Positions 23,570 to 35,725 of a stretch of DNA of 64,000 nucleotides are shown in pieces. A program made the translations under genes and the position numbers. The first letter of the stretch is position 1. Each line of letters begins with the position of its first letter. Source of the stretch: Monodelphis domestica (Eukaryota > Chordata > Mammalia > Didelphimorphia > Didelphidae); assembly GCF_027887165.1 (NCBI RefSeq), contig NC_077234.1, positions 197,337,459-197,401,458 of the forward strand, read 5' to 3'. Below the pieces are notes generated by a model. The model was not told the DNA's origin, searched no databases, and worked only from the letters and a program-made list of their open reading frames with translations.

Positions 23570-23770
23570 ACTAACATTCTTGTAGTCATTTTCTATTTTG
23601 TTTTTCTGGCTCTGTTTATTTTACTCTATATCACTTGATACAAATCTTCCATTGTTTCTGGAAATCCCTTCTTTTTGTGATTATATTGGCATTATATACA
23701 CCATGATTTGTTTAGCAATATTTCTCAATAAATAGATGTCTGTCCCTCTTATCTTCCAGTGTTAGAACAT
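23570..23770 (-). repeat. Old L1 3' fragment (antisense)
   Basis: Reads ggctctgtttattttactct and acaccatgatttgtttagca, parallel to the antisense L1 at 14790-14920. Confidence 0.5.
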
Positions 23771-23927
23771 GAATACTTCCAAGAAAGCAGGATATATGGG
23801 AGAAAGTCAAGCACTAGCCCATTGAAAATTATAGTACACTGGGAAGAGAAAAATGTGTAGCCCCTAATGTATTTTTCTCTCAAACAATTAACTCTTATAA
23901 CATCATGATCATTTTTTGTTGTTGTTC

Positions 23928-24172
23928 AGGTTTTTTAGTTGTGTCCAGTTCTTCATGGCTCCATTTTGGGTTTTCTTAGTGAAGATTCTGGAGTTGTTTA
24001 TCATTCCCCTCTCCAGTTCATTTTGCAGATGAGGAAACTGAGGCAAAAAGGGTTAAGTGACTTCTTTGGTATCACACAGCTAGTAACAGAGGCCAAACTT
24101 TAAATTGGGAAGATGAATCTTCCCGTCTCCAAACCCAATGCTCTATCCGCTGCATCACTTTGCTAGTCATGT
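23928..24172 (-). repeat. tRNA-headed SINE (antisense)
   Basis: Begins gttgttgttcagg and runs through gatgaggaaactgaggcaaa to ctctatccgctgcatcac. Confidence 0.8.
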
Positions 24173-24564
24173 CACTATTCTTAAAAATTAAGGACAACAT
24201 ATAGCTCACTACTGTCTCATCAATACTCTTCAACAATCTTCTACAGTCTTTTATGTACCTAGCTAGCATAACTGTGCCTATGGGCAATATAATATGAACC
24301 TTCAAATCTCTTTCCACCCAGGATAATATATAGGTCTTAGGCTATATGAATTGATCCTATGGAGTTCTAATTTTAGACCAGATTAGACTTTTAAAAAGGT
24401 GAGAAAACACAATTTTAATTTGATTCAACCTAACAAGCATTTTTTAAGCCAGTCATTGGGCTAGGTCCTGTATAAATGGAAAAAAAAACAGTCCTTAATC
24501 TGAAGGAATTTACATTCTATGGAGAAAAATGTATATAAGGATAAGCAATTATGATGAAATCCAG

Positions 24565-24790
24565 AAGCAACTAGGTGGTACAGACACTGCTGGACCTGGA
24601 GTCAGGTAAAGTCCTAAATCAAATCCAGTTTCGACTGCATGACCACGGTCAAGACAATTAACCTCTGGCTACCTCAGTTTCCTCAACTATAAAATGGATA
24701 TAATAATTGTCTCTGTCTCCTAGGGTTGTCATGAGCCTTAAATGAGGTATGTATAATGAACTTAACATAGTGAGTGGCACATACTTAAAA
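24565..24790 (+). repeat. tRNA-headed SINE
   Basis: Reads agcaactaggtggtacagac, tggagtcagg, tcctcaactataaaatggat and ggcacatacttaa. Confidence 0.7.
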
Positions 24791-24799
24791 CATTCTTCC

Positions 24800-27035
24800 T
24801 CTATTCTCTTTTTTTTCCTTTCCTCCTCACTCCCTGTCTTCCTGTTCCTCTGATCAAGGGGGAACTTGTGCTCTCCCTCTAAAGGACTCCACTGTTCTGG
24901 ATCCACACATTGTGTGTGGACTCAGTCTTAGTCCAACCCTAAAAGACAGAATGTTTGGCTCTTTTTTTTTTCTTTAGTCCTTTTTAAACCCCTATCTAGA
25001 GTATGCTGGTAAATAGTGTTAAACTATTTATAAAATATAAAATAAAAACTACCTCTTTGAAAGAAAAGGAAAAGTATGCAATATACATTTAAAGTTTAAT
25101 CTACATCCATCACTTCTTAAGTCCATAAATTAACAAAAGAATAACTCAATCTCTAATTTATAGAGTTTGATGACTTTGGAGCTGTAAATGTTCCAATGAC
25201 TTTTTGACAATTGGCTCTCTCAGGTTGGTTCAATCTGGCTATCATATGCCCCTGCCCTCATTTCAAGGTCCAGAGAAAATGACCTAAAGTTTAGTGTGGG
25301 CCTATGTCTAGGGTCTTCCCAAATGACTTGAATAAAAAGGCAGTTTGTGTACAATGTGGATTGGTTATATAGGGCAGCTATTATATCCTATGCCCAAAAG
25401 AACTTGTAATCACAGAAGTTTGACAAGCGTGCATGGACCAGGGGGAAGGGGGAAACAACCTTAAACAAAAAGCAGTAACATAACTACTATTATAGGCTAT
25501 AAGAAGAATGATATTTAGAACCACAAATCATGCAATATTTCGAGGGGAATTGTCATGTAGCCATTTTGATTTCAGTAATGCCCTGCCCAACGAAGTGCTT
25601 AAGATCCACGTCTTCTCATGTTTCAGGTCATGGTTTAGGCTCTTCTTCTGTTGGTGGTTATCTTCTCTTCCAAAAAGAAAACTGTAGGGATGAATGTTAA
25701 CAACACTGAGAAGAAACAAGCATTAAAAGGCATCCGGAAGCCCAGGCTTAAGCTTGCAGATATGAATTTGTAGTCTAGCTTCCCTGTGCCAGCAGTATGC
25801 CATTTTGCCTAAGAGGGAAAAGGGGCTTGGTCCCTCTCCTAGCCTTTCCCTGAGTCTCATTAAAAGTCCCAAAAGAGACCCAAATGTTGCATTTTCCAGA
25901 GAGGGGAAAGAAGAGGGTAAAGCCACTCCTTTTAAGTCTACTAAGTGAGTGACTTCTGCTTTCATAGCCTCTCTGATGCAGCTTTTTCTCAGCTAATGCA
26001 AATTGAAACCCCCAGTTTGTAATATTCAATAGGTAACTGGTAAGAGAGGACTGAGCTCAGGGAAGAGATTGAAGTTGTATATGAAGCTCTGTAAGGTCTC
26101 CAGTGAAACTCATTGGGGCTTGTGATTATTGAGCCATATTCTTGTTGAATGAGAAGATTCCAGAGGATTCTGGGAAGTTTGAACAGATGCAGAGGGAAGT
26201 AAGCAGAACCCAAAGAAAAGTTTATACAATAATTATTGAACCCAAATAGGGACCACAGTAGCACTCTAGTAGACCCAGGAAGAAGGGAAGAGAAAGGGGA
26301 GAGAAAAGGAACAATGATATCAAATCTTTTCGACCACCTGCTTGGGTTGGTTCTCAGAGACACTTATTTAAACATAAATGGTACAGGAGGAAAGGAAGGG
26401 AGAATGCATAGAAACTACTGGCAGAAATAGGCCAATCCCCATGCCCTTCTCATGAATACAGACATCAGCTTGACTACATTTTTAGAAGCTGTGGCAACAT
26501 GCAATATTTACTATTTGACTTACATAAGCACATATGATTTCATCAACAATAATATGCAATCATTGATTTGTTTTTACTTGTGCTCCTTAGAGCCTGGGGA
26601 TCTTGAAGGACAAAATGTTCCCTACTAATTGATTTGGAATCTTCCCATCACTTTCCTCTTTCCCCTCATCTTTCTCTTCATTATTCTATCTGAGCATAGT
26701 TTGTGCTATTATTATCTACTTAGAATCTATGCATTTAAAAACAATCTTATTGATACCTTTTTTAACAATGTCTGCATTTTCCAATGCACCCTAATATTTC
26801 CCCCTCTCAGAGCATTACTCCTTATAACAAAGAATATAAATGAGGAACAAATGTCAGGCAAAACTAATCAAAATATTGAAAAAGTCTGAAATTGTATACA
26901 GTCTTCCTCACACATAATCCTCAACTTACCCTAAGGAGTGGAATTGTGGGGAAGAGGAGGTTTGGGCAAGTAACTCAACTTCCTTTGGCATCAGTTTCCT
27001 CAACTATAATATCAGAGATTTGTCACTGTTATCTG
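24800..27035. other. Intergenic stretch with no firm assignment
   Basis: No exon recognised. Around 26120-26240 there is faint likeness to old L1 3' sequence (aagtaagcagaaccc). The short reading frames do not resemble known proteins. Confidence 0.35.
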
Positions 27036-27366
27036 ATAGGTTCCAACAATTGGAAAACTGATGAATGAAGTATGATTTAATAATGCAATGGAATATTATA
27101 ACACCTTACAAATATAGATATCAAAGGAGATATAGGAAGAAAACCCTTAGGAATGTATACAAAGCAAAACCAACAGAATAAAAACAAATATTCATCGATT
27201 ACAACAATATGATGGAAATGTTTGTTTAAGCATTTGAAAAAAAAAAGAATTAGTACTCAGGGAAACTGGAAAGTGGACACACAGCGAATTTTTTTGCTTG
27301 TTTCTTTGATTTCAACATGTTAAAAAGCATTTACTAAGTGCCTACTATATGCCAAGCACTAGGGAC

Positions 27367-27838
27367 ACAAGTAGCAACTGAGTGGCACAGCTTCATAGAA
27401 TGACTTGATATGAGGTAGACCTGAGTTCGAACCCTATCTTAGGTATATTTTTTATTGTTGTTCAGTTATTTCTGACTCTTTGCAACCCTGTAAACTAAAC
27501 TGTTATCTTGGCAAAGAGAGTGGTTTGCCATTTCCTGGTCCAGCTCATTTATAGATGAGGAAACTAAAGCAAACAAGGTTAAGTAATTTGCCCACTAGTA
27601 AAAGCTAGTAAGTATCTAAGGTCATATTTGAACACAAGTCTCTCTGACTCCAGGTCAAATGCTCTTTTCACTGAACCACCTAGCTGCCTCCTAGTGTATA
27701 TCTGGGAAAATCATTTAGCATCTCAGCCTCGGTTCTTTCATTTGTAAAATGTAGAAAATCATAGTGCCTGCCAAACAGGGTTATGGTGAGGATTAAATGA
27801 GATAACATTGTAAAGCATTTTATTAACCTTAAACCAAT
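27367..27838 (+). repeat. SINE split by a second, antisense SINE
   Basis: Left part has aactgagtggcacagc and gacctgagttcgaaccctat. The right part resumes near 27693 as gtgtatatctgggaaaatca and reads on to gtaaagcattttattaacct. Confidence 0.6.
27447..27690 (-). repeat. tRNA-headed SINE (antisense) inside another SINE
   Basis: Begins ttattgttgttcagttattt and ends accacctagctgcctc. Flanks aggtatat and agtgtatat suggest a short target duplication. Confidence 0.75.
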
Positions 27839-28872
27839 TTATTACTATCTTAACACTTGAAAACAAGAAAATGAAAGAAATATCAATTTGGAGAGAGAAG
27901 GTGAAAGTATTCTAGAGTGACAAACTGAAGCAGTAGAACCCTGTCCTCAGGAACAGCAATATTGTACAATGATCAACTGTGAAAACTTGGCTACTCTCAG
28001 CAGTGCAAAGATCTGGGACAATTCTGAAGGACTTACATTAGGGAATATGATCCACTTCTAGAAAAAGAACCTTTGGAGTCAGATGGATGCACATCAAAGC
28101 ATATTGTTTTTCACATCAGTGTATTTGCAGTTTTATTTTAGGGTTTTGGTTTTGTATGAGTGTGCTCTTACAATGACCAATAAGGAGGTGTGTTTCACAT
28201 GATAATAAAGTTAAAACAAAAAAAAATCTGAATTAAATTAAAGCTAGAAAGAAAAAGTAAATCAAGTTCTGTGAGAGCAAAACTATGGATGATTCTTACT
28301 CTCAGAAACTATTTGAAAATAGGAAAAAATAAACTTTTAGGAGATCTTTGTATATTGTTTTTTCCAGGATCAGAGGGATTGATTTCTTTGGATTTTTTCC
28401 AGCCATATGATTCTATAAAAAAAGTTCAATCAATTTTCACTAACTAGGAAAATCAACATTCTCAGGAACTAAGTGCTAGTCCTTCCAATATCAGCTGAAT
28501 CCTTTAATACTACACAGGTTTAACAGGTTTGATAACTGGTCTAACAACTATTCATTTTAGCACTAAATGAGTTGGGTTATTAAATGTATGGCACAAGATG
28601 AACAAGTTTGCCTTGTTTATTTTAAAGGGCCTTTCTTTTGTCAGTGAAAACATACTCCACATGTAATAAGGTAAGCAGATTTTAGTAAACAAAAAGTATT
28701 CTCATTCAAACTGCTATCTGGGATTAAAGAATTTTATCCTATAGAGAATACAATCTTAGAGAGACTCTACCTTGAGATGATGCATAGTTTAGCTTCCTAA
28801 CCAATACAGACATCTTCTCTAAGTCTCAGCTTGAATACTTTCACTGAAAGAGAGAATTCCTTTATAACTCTT

Positions 28873-29110
28873 TGAGGCAATTAGGTGACACAATGAGTAA
28901 GAGCATTGGCAATGGAGTCAGTTTAATAAACCTCAGTTTAATTCAAAGCTCAGCCACTTCCCAGCTGTGTGACCTTGAACAAGTAATTAATCACTGTATG
29001 CCCCAGTTTCTTCATAAGTAAAGTACATGCTTACCTGCCAGCATTGTAGTGAGGATAAAATGTGTAATATTTGGAAGGTGCTTTGTAAAACCTGAAGTGC
29101 TATTATTAGG
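28873..29110 (+). repeat. tRNA-headed SINE, old
   Basis: Reads gcaattaggtgacacaatga, ccagctgtgtgaccttgaac and gtgctttgtaaaacc. 28231-28870 holds nothing recognised. Confidence 0.65.
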
Positions 29111-29385
29111 ATTACAAACCAATCCATTAATGTTTTTTTCCAAAAAATTTTAGAAAGGTTTTTTTTTTCTAAAGAGCCAAAATCAGCCTCCTTGGAACTT
29201 TCATCCAAAAGGTTCTATTTTGCTTTGAAGTAAAAAAGAAAATGCCTAATCTGAGATCCTCATCAATAGTTGCTTTTATTACTCTTTGTATAGCAGGGGT
29301 TTAAAGATTCCATTCACCATTCTGGTCAATCTCCTCTGGACATACTTTAGCTTACCAATGTCCCCTTTTAAATATGGCACCATTG

Positions 29386-29635
29386 CTTGATTACATGGGT
29401 CGATGGGGATATGATTGGGGATGTAGACTCTAACTGATCACCTTAGTGCAAACATTAGCAACATGGAAATAGGTTTTGATCAAGGACACATGTAAAACCC
29501 AGTGGATTTGCAAGTCAACTATGGGAAGAGGTGGGGGGTGGGGGAAGGGAAAGAATATGATTCTTGTAACAAAGGAAAAATGTTCTAAATTAACTAATTA
29601 AATAAATTTTTCAAAAAGAAAAATAAATAAATACG
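29386..29635 (+). repeat. L1 3' UTR fragment
   Basis: Reads acatgggtcgatggggatat, acatggaaataggttttgat and an A-rich end, the same 3' UTR as the copy ending at 52848. Confidence 0.75.
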
Positions 29636-29879
29636 GCACCAGGAATAATCTCCAGAAGTAATCTGACCAAAATAAAATGGGATAATAAAATATCTCCTTG
29701 TTCTAGATACTAAATGCATTTTAGTGCAATAATTTCACTAAAGAGAATGACAATGAGACAACATTCAAACTTTATGGAATGCTTTCAAAGTAGCAGTTAT
29801 GGGAAAATTTATATCTCTTCATCAATAAATGAGAAAAAGAATAGATCATTGAATTGGGCCAAATAATTGGCCATTTGGT

Positions 29880-31670
29880 AAATTCTGATTTTTAAATAGT
29901 TATTTTCTTCTGTATATTTTGTGCTTCTTTTACATTGATGTTAATTATCTTTTCTTAATTTTCCTTCCTTTACTTTTGCTAATTTTTCCTCTAATGCTGT
30001 TTTTTTTTTTTAATGATTTTTAGTTCTTTCAGAAATTCTTGTTGGGCTTGTGTCCAATTCGCTTTATTTTTTTTTCCTTTGGGACTTTGCTTTTTGCTGC
30101 TTGAGTCATTTTCTTCTGAATTTGTATCTTGAACTTCCCTGTCTTCATAATAGATTTTTGTGGTCAGGTTCTTTTTTGTTTGCTCATTTTTCCTATCCTT
30201 TTTTTTTTATTTTTAATTTTATAATAATGTTGGGGTCTGTTCACAGCATGGAATGGAGTAGAAAAGACACTGTCTCAATCAAGTTCCATTTTTCAACTTT
30301 CCAAAAAAGTTCCTTTTTCATACAACTGTTTTCAGAACTGATTCTGAGGGGTTGAAAGTTTTTTGGTATTTCCAAGGTGATGTGATCTGGGGAAAGGTGT
30401 GAGCATTGCTTTCCTGGCCACTGTTCTTATCCTTACCCTGGAAGTGTCTTTGATCCCTGAGGATTTTAATCAATTCAGCTGTTTAGGGTCCCTGTTTCTC
30501 TTTTCTAAAAATGCCCTTGAATTGTGACCCAGACTTGGGAATTGGAAATGGAATTATCAAATAGCTTCTGGTACTTCATCAAGTGCTAGCATAGGAGTCC
30601 CCTATATCTCTTTCTGACTGTTCACCATCTCAGGATTGAGAGATCTTAAAGCTGCTGCTACTTCTGTCACTACCACCTGGTGCCATTACTGATATTCCTT
30701 CCATTTGGGCTTCAGGTGAGACCCCATCCCTGTGGCAAAGATTTCTCTATGATCTCCTAAGTTTACTGGGTGTGGAAAAATTTCACACTCTGACCTTTTG
30801 TTGACTGCCATTTTAGAATTTGATTTCAGGCATTACTTTAAAATTGTTTAGAGGGTGGAGTTGGAAGTTGTGAATTGATCCAACCATTCTGGAGGGCAAT
30901 TTAGAACTGTGCACAAAGGGCTTTAAAGGAATGTCTGTCCTTTGATCCAACCATAGCACTGCTGGGTTTGTACCCCAAAGAGATAATAAGGAAAAAGACT
31001 TGTGTGAGAATATTCATAGTTGCACTCTTTGTGGTGGCCAAAAATTGGAAGACGAGGGGATGCCCTTCAATTGGGGAATGGCTGAACAAAGTGTGGTATA
31101 TGTTGGTGAAGAAATACTATTGTGCTGAAAGGAATAATGAATTAGAGGAATTCCATGTGAACTGGAATGACCTCCAGGAATTGATGCAGAACCAGGAGAA
31201 CATTGTACACAGAGACTGGCACATTATCGCACAATTGAATTTAATGGACTTTTCTACCAGTAGCAATGCAATGATCCAGAACAATCCAGTGGAACTTAGG
31301 AGAAAGAACTCTATCCACAATCAGAGAAAGAACTGTGGAACCAGCAATGCATTAGAAAAATATATGATCGACCATGTAGTATGATAGGGATGTGATTAGG
31401 GTTTTGATGTTAAAGAATCGTTCTTCTGCAAATATGAATAACATGGAAATAGGTTTTGAACAATAATGCATGCATAACTCAGTGGAACTGCTTGTTGGCT
31501 TTGGGAGTGGAGAGGAAAGAGTGGAGGGGAATCATGAATCATGTAACCATGGAAAAATATTCTAAATAAAAATTAAAAAAAAATAAAATTGTTTAAAGAG
31601 AAATGTTGGGAGAGCTTAGCTGAGGGCTTTCTCTACTCTGTCATCTTGGTTCTACTCCCAGAAGTCCCCT
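29880..31670 (-). repeat. Antisense L1 5' part (ORF1 and 5' UTR remains), interrupted
   Basis: Resembles 20900-21785 in layout: gtctccat-like and tttgctcatttttccta-type stretches, then at 31640-31660 gtcatcttggttctactccc, matching the 5' end of the large L1. Split by the L1 fragment at 30851-31583. Confidence 0.6.
30851..31583 (+). repeat. L1 3' fragment with a 12-base target duplication
   Basis: Covers the ORF2 end ([37 protein letters not shown]) and the 3' UTR with an A-rich tail. Flanked by taaaattgttta at 30839-30850 and again at 31584-31595, a perfect duplication. 5'-truncated, as is usual for L1. Confidence 0.85.
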
Positions 31671-31689
31671 TGTCTTAATTCTTAAGAGT

Positions 31690-31815
31690 CTATTGCACAA
31701 AACTGTTTCTTTCCACTACATTTCATGCTCCTTAAGGATAGGACTGTTGGCACTTTAATATTTATATTCCCTGCACCTACCACAGGGCCTAGCACCTAAT
31801 AGTCCTTTAATTAAG
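31690..31815 (+). repeat. L2-like 3'-end scrap
   Basis: Reads catgctccttaaggatagga and ccacagggcctagcacctaa. 31816-32390 holds nothing recognised. Confidence 0.45.
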
Positions 31816-32703
31816 GTTTCCTGTCTTTTTTGATGATAGGAATTAACATTATGACATTCTGTGCTACACTAGAATTCTGTAATAAATTACCCCAAATTGA
31901 TGTAGAGAATCCCAAGTTCTTTTATCTTGTTTCATTGTTTTCTGTTTCCCTTTTTCTGGATGTCAATTCTCCTTTCTCACAGCTATCATTATGCTTACCA
32001 AAAACAACTTCTCTTCTCTCTGTTTCCCATTTGCTACTTCTCATCTTTTTCAGATTTGGAATATGTTACCCAAGTTGTTGTTTTGTTTTTTTTTTAATAG
32101 CAGTCGGTCATAGTAAGCAGGCTATCTGAGACATCTTGTTGTAGAAAGGATATTTTATTTGGATCCAAATGACTGAGGTCAAAACTCAGGTCTGTGAATT
32201 GGAATGAGATCACTAAGCATATCTGGGTCTCGGTTTCCTCATCTTTCAAATGAGTGAACTTGGATTGCTTAGAGGGAATCAGAAGGTGTTTTTCAGCTCT
32301 AAATTTATGATGCTGCATTTTCTTTCACTCCTTAGAAATCTTTGAGGTTTTTGGCTTGTTGGTGAGTAAATTTGAGTTTCTGTGATCATAGATTCATATC
32401 TGAAAGGGCTTTTGAAACGTGTCTAGTTGAACTCAGTCATTTGACAGATAAAAAAACTGAAGCTGTGAGGCAATAAAAATGAATTAAGTTCCTTTTATGT
32501 GCCAGGCCAATGCATTATCCTAAGTGCTGGAGTGAGGTAAAAATAGAGTCTCTCTCTCAAGGAATTCACGATCTAATGGGGAATTCAGTATATATGAATA
32601 GACAAGCTATATACAGGATAAATATGAAAAAATAAATAGAGGAAAGACTCTAGAATTAAGAGGGATCAGAAAAGGCTTCCTGTAGAAGTTGAGATTTTAG
32701 CTG

Positions 32704-33758
32704 TGTAAGAGAGGAATTAAATCCAATTTGTGCAAGGCAGAAATCAGATCCAGAGAGAGAATGGGGGAGGTGTAAGAAGAAAAAACCCAAGACTCCAGTC
32801 AGAGAATCTGAAGCTTAGGAACTCCAACTGATCTTCTCACTTCTCCCAGCTAGGAGCCAGGGTAGAGACAGCTCTCTCTGGCTAGGAGGAAGCTTGGGTC
32901 TCTCTGGAGATCACTGATTCCCTGTGAACCCCTGAATATCTCTCAATCAGCTGTCACCAACAGCTCAGAGTCATCAATGGATATTGTGGACCAGGACTTG
33001 GAAAAGCCATCCTCTGAGACCCCCCTTTTCAAGAATCTCTATTATCCATCTCTCTCACTAACTTGTTCCTGAACTCCAGTACTCAGCTAGTTAGCTCAGG
33101 AGTAGGGACCAAACCAGCAGCTGGCTGGAAGAGGGGTCTGAGCCCTGAACCCCGAGATCTTGGGGGGGTAAGTCTGCCAGAGGGGACAAGTCCTTGGGCT
33201 TCCTGCTCACCCACTTACCTTACCTCTCCATTCCCTGTGTGAACCCAAATAAAGTGCCTATTACTTAGAATCAGGTCTGACTAGTTTCTGAGACTAAGAA
33301 AGAGGGCTGAAGATTTGGAGAAAACCATACCTCTCCCCAACAAGGAGGGTTAGCTCAGGATCCGAGGGTGTCAAACAACCAGACCCAAGGAGTAACCATC
33401 TCTCCTGGGTTGAGGAGTAACCCAAGGTCTTGGGGGGGAGTAGTGGCAGTTGGTGTACCTGAGGGACACAGAGGCAGAAGAGTCCATCCTGCCTCTCAAC
33501 AAGTCACTGAGACCAAAAGGGGAAGCAGAGTGTCGTTTTACCAAAGCTCTTCCCTCTGGTTCTTAACCTCCATCTCCTAGAACCATTCTCTGAGGAGACA
33601 TACTCCTTCCCTCAGGGAGACAAAACTGGGTTACCTTCCCCCAAAGGGAAGAGAGGGGAAGGTCAATCTTCCCCCTCTCCATTCTCTCAACTCTTTCTCT
33701 CTCTCCCTTCATTTCCTCTGTGTGTGTATGTGTGTTCCCTTTCTGGCCATATATTACA
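32704..33758 (+). mobile_element. Solitary LTR fossil of an endogenous retrovirus
   Basis: 1055 bases opening TGTAAGAG and closing ATTACA, flanked on both sides by GCTG (32700-32703 and 33759-33762), so TG...CA ends plus a 4-base target duplication. One AATAAA lies at 33248-33253 in sense. No internal genes remain between LTRs, so it is a solo LTR. The identical duplication suggests a moderate age, and it is younger than the L2 it split. Confidence 0.65.
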
Positions 33759-33842
33759 GCTGGGACATGAAGGGAGCCAGAGAAACCAGGAGGCTGAGAT
33801 GAGGGAAGAAAGAATCCAGGCATGTCAGTGAAAATACCCAGA

Positions 33843-34016
33843 GTTGGAATATTACAAGCTATGTGACCCTGGACAAGTCATGCTGCTTGCTTCAATTTCT
33901 TCAGCTGTAAAATAGGAATAATAATTATACCTAGGTCCCAGGATAGGCAAGAATCAAATGAGATAAAAATTGTAAAGCATTTATCACAGTACCTGGCACA
34001 TAATAAGACTCTATGA
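33843..34016 (+). repeat. SINE inside the L2-like element
   Basis: Reads agctatgtgaccctggacaa, tcttcagctgtaaaatagga and tacctggcacataataagac. Confidence 0.65.
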
Positions 34017-34119
34017 ATGATGAATGTGGGGGACTTTCTGTTTGAGAAACAGCAAAGAAGCTAGTATCACTGGATTTCAAAATACATGTGGAGGACTGTA
34101 AGATCTAAGAAGACTAGTG

Positions 34120-34302
34120 GTTTCCTGTATTGACAGCCAGACCTAGAGACTAGAGGTCCTGGGTTCAAATCTGTCCTCAGACACTTCCCAGCTGTGTGAC
34201 TCCAGGCAAGTCACTTAACCCCCCTTACTGCTCTTCTGCCTTGGAACCAATACACAGTACTGATTCTAAGACAAAACATAAGTGTTTTGTTTTGTTTTTT
34301 TT
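34120..34302 (+). repeat. Core-type SINE inside the L2-like element
   Basis: Reads ggtcctgggttcaaatctgt, ctgtgtgactccaggcaagt and cttggaaccaatacacagta, with a T-rich end. Confidence 0.75.
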
Positions 34303-35079
34303 TAAGATGTAAGATTAGAAAGGAAAAGAGAAACCAAGTAACAAAAGACTTTCTTTGACTGCCAAAGATTTATATTGGATTTTGAAAGTGATACTGGCTC
34401 CTGGAGCCCCAAGACTTTATTGAGTAGGGGAATGGCATAGGTCCTCTCTTAAGAAAGATTAATTTGATATCTGACTGGAAAAATAGACTAGAGAGAGGAG
34501 AGACTTGTGGCAGGCAGACCAACCAGCAGATTATTGCAATAGTTCAGGTGTAAAGTACTGAAGGGCTGAACCAGGGTAGTTGCACTGGTAAAGGAGAGAC
34601 AGGAAAGTATGCAAGAGATGTTATAAAGGAAAAGCCTGCCTTGTCCATAGTCACCTAGAGAATAAGTGGCTAAGCCAGGATCCAAAGCTGGATCCTCTGA
34701 GTCTCAATCGAGTCCTTTGCCCCTGCACCAGTCCCAGATGGGTACGATGTCACCATAGTAAATTTCACATTTTGATTTTATTTCATAGCAAAGACACAGA
34801 GAAGCTAAAAATGTCCCTCCCCTGGCAAAATAAAATACAACACAGTAGTACAGCAGATAGAATAATCTAACTTAAGTAAATCCATTCATATCCCATTGAT
34901 TTTCAGACATTTCTTCTGACTTCCATTTTCAGCGTTTGTGTAGAATCTGTTCAATTTGGTTAAACTTTTTCAGGCCTGGGAGTGTGAACTTAAGATAGAG
35001 AGACGAGTCAAGAAAGAAACAGACTTGTAGGCAACAGGAACCATCAGAATTCTTACTAAAGTTACAAGTTTGAAACAAC

Positions 35080-35085
35080 TTTATT
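35080..35085 (-). terminator. Candidate distal polyadenylation signal of IL1R1
   Basis: AATAAA on the - strand, 2 kb past the stop and inside a non-repeat stretch of about 400 bases. The nearer hexamers at 36371-36376 and 36164-36169 are alternatives. Confidence 0.35.
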
Positions 35086-35527
35086 GGAAAACAAATACAA
35101 TGGATTGGAAGCAATCAATAGGTTTGCTGAAAATCATGAACTTGGTGTTTTAATACATAAAAATATCTAACATCTGCTTGAGTTACACAAACAAGTGAAC
35201 AAACATTTTTATCGTGAAAATATAAACCATATATTTTATCAAAAAAGGAAATATTTGGCGCTGAAAAAAATGGCTCAATGCTTTTCTTCCTATAGAATGA
35301 GGGAGAGAACATATCTTGTCCTAAAGCAGTTTTGACATCTCTCAAAGACGATGCTTTGCTGCATTTGCAGGAACTTTTTATACGAAAGCTTTTGGCATCA
35401 TAACCAAAAGTATGATAAAAAAAATCATTAATTTGAAATGGAATGGAGAGGATATAGTCTTCTGAAACAACCAGGAAAAAAACAACACAAATGAACAGAT
35501 GTTTGTTAATTAAAAAAATAAAGCACA

Positions 35528-35725
35528 GACAGGTAAGTGGCTCCGTGGAAAGATAGCCAAGCTTGCCTGGAGATGAGAGGTCCTGGGTTCAAATGTGACC
35601 TCAGAAACTTCCACACTGTATGACCATGGGCAAGTCATTTAATCCCCATTGCCTAGCTTTTACCACTCTTCTGCCTTGGAACCAATACTTAGTATTGATT
35701 CTAGGAAGAAAATAAGAGCTTTTTT
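35528..35725 (+). repeat. Core-type SINE
   Basis: Reads aggtaagtggctccgtgg, gaggtcctgggttcaaatg and cttggaaccaatacttagta. It lies within the likely IL1R1 3' UTR, antisense to it. Confidence 0.75.

Larger units (their letters stand above)
27040..28230 (+). repeat. Old L1 3' end, interrupted by SINEs
   Basis: Left part 27040-27245 (acaaagcaaaaccaacagaa) and right part 27880-28230 (gatccacttctagaaaaaga, then an AATAAA-like tail at 28203) look like one L1 3' end with SINE material at about 27340-27840 between them. The join is inferred. Confidence 0.5.
32470..34720 (+). repeat. L2-like LINE split by an LTR and two SINEs
   Basis: Four blocks in L2 order: 32470-32703 (tttatgtgccaggcc, aaaggcttcctgtagaagtt), 33759-33842 (gctgggacatgaagggagcc), about 34020-34112 (agcaaagaagctagtatcac) and 34305-34720 (ttgagtaggggaatggcata, gaccaaccagcagattattg). 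The same order is partly seen in copies at 10620 and 61262. Confidence 0.6.

Noticed and set aside
30968-31384. 138-codon open frame
   Set aside because: End of L1 ORF2 ([24 protein letters not shown]), a 5'-truncated LINE fragment and not a host gene.
32704-33758. A complete provirus
   Set aside because: Only one LTR-like unit lies between the two GCTG copies and no internal retroviral region is seen, so it is a solo LTR.
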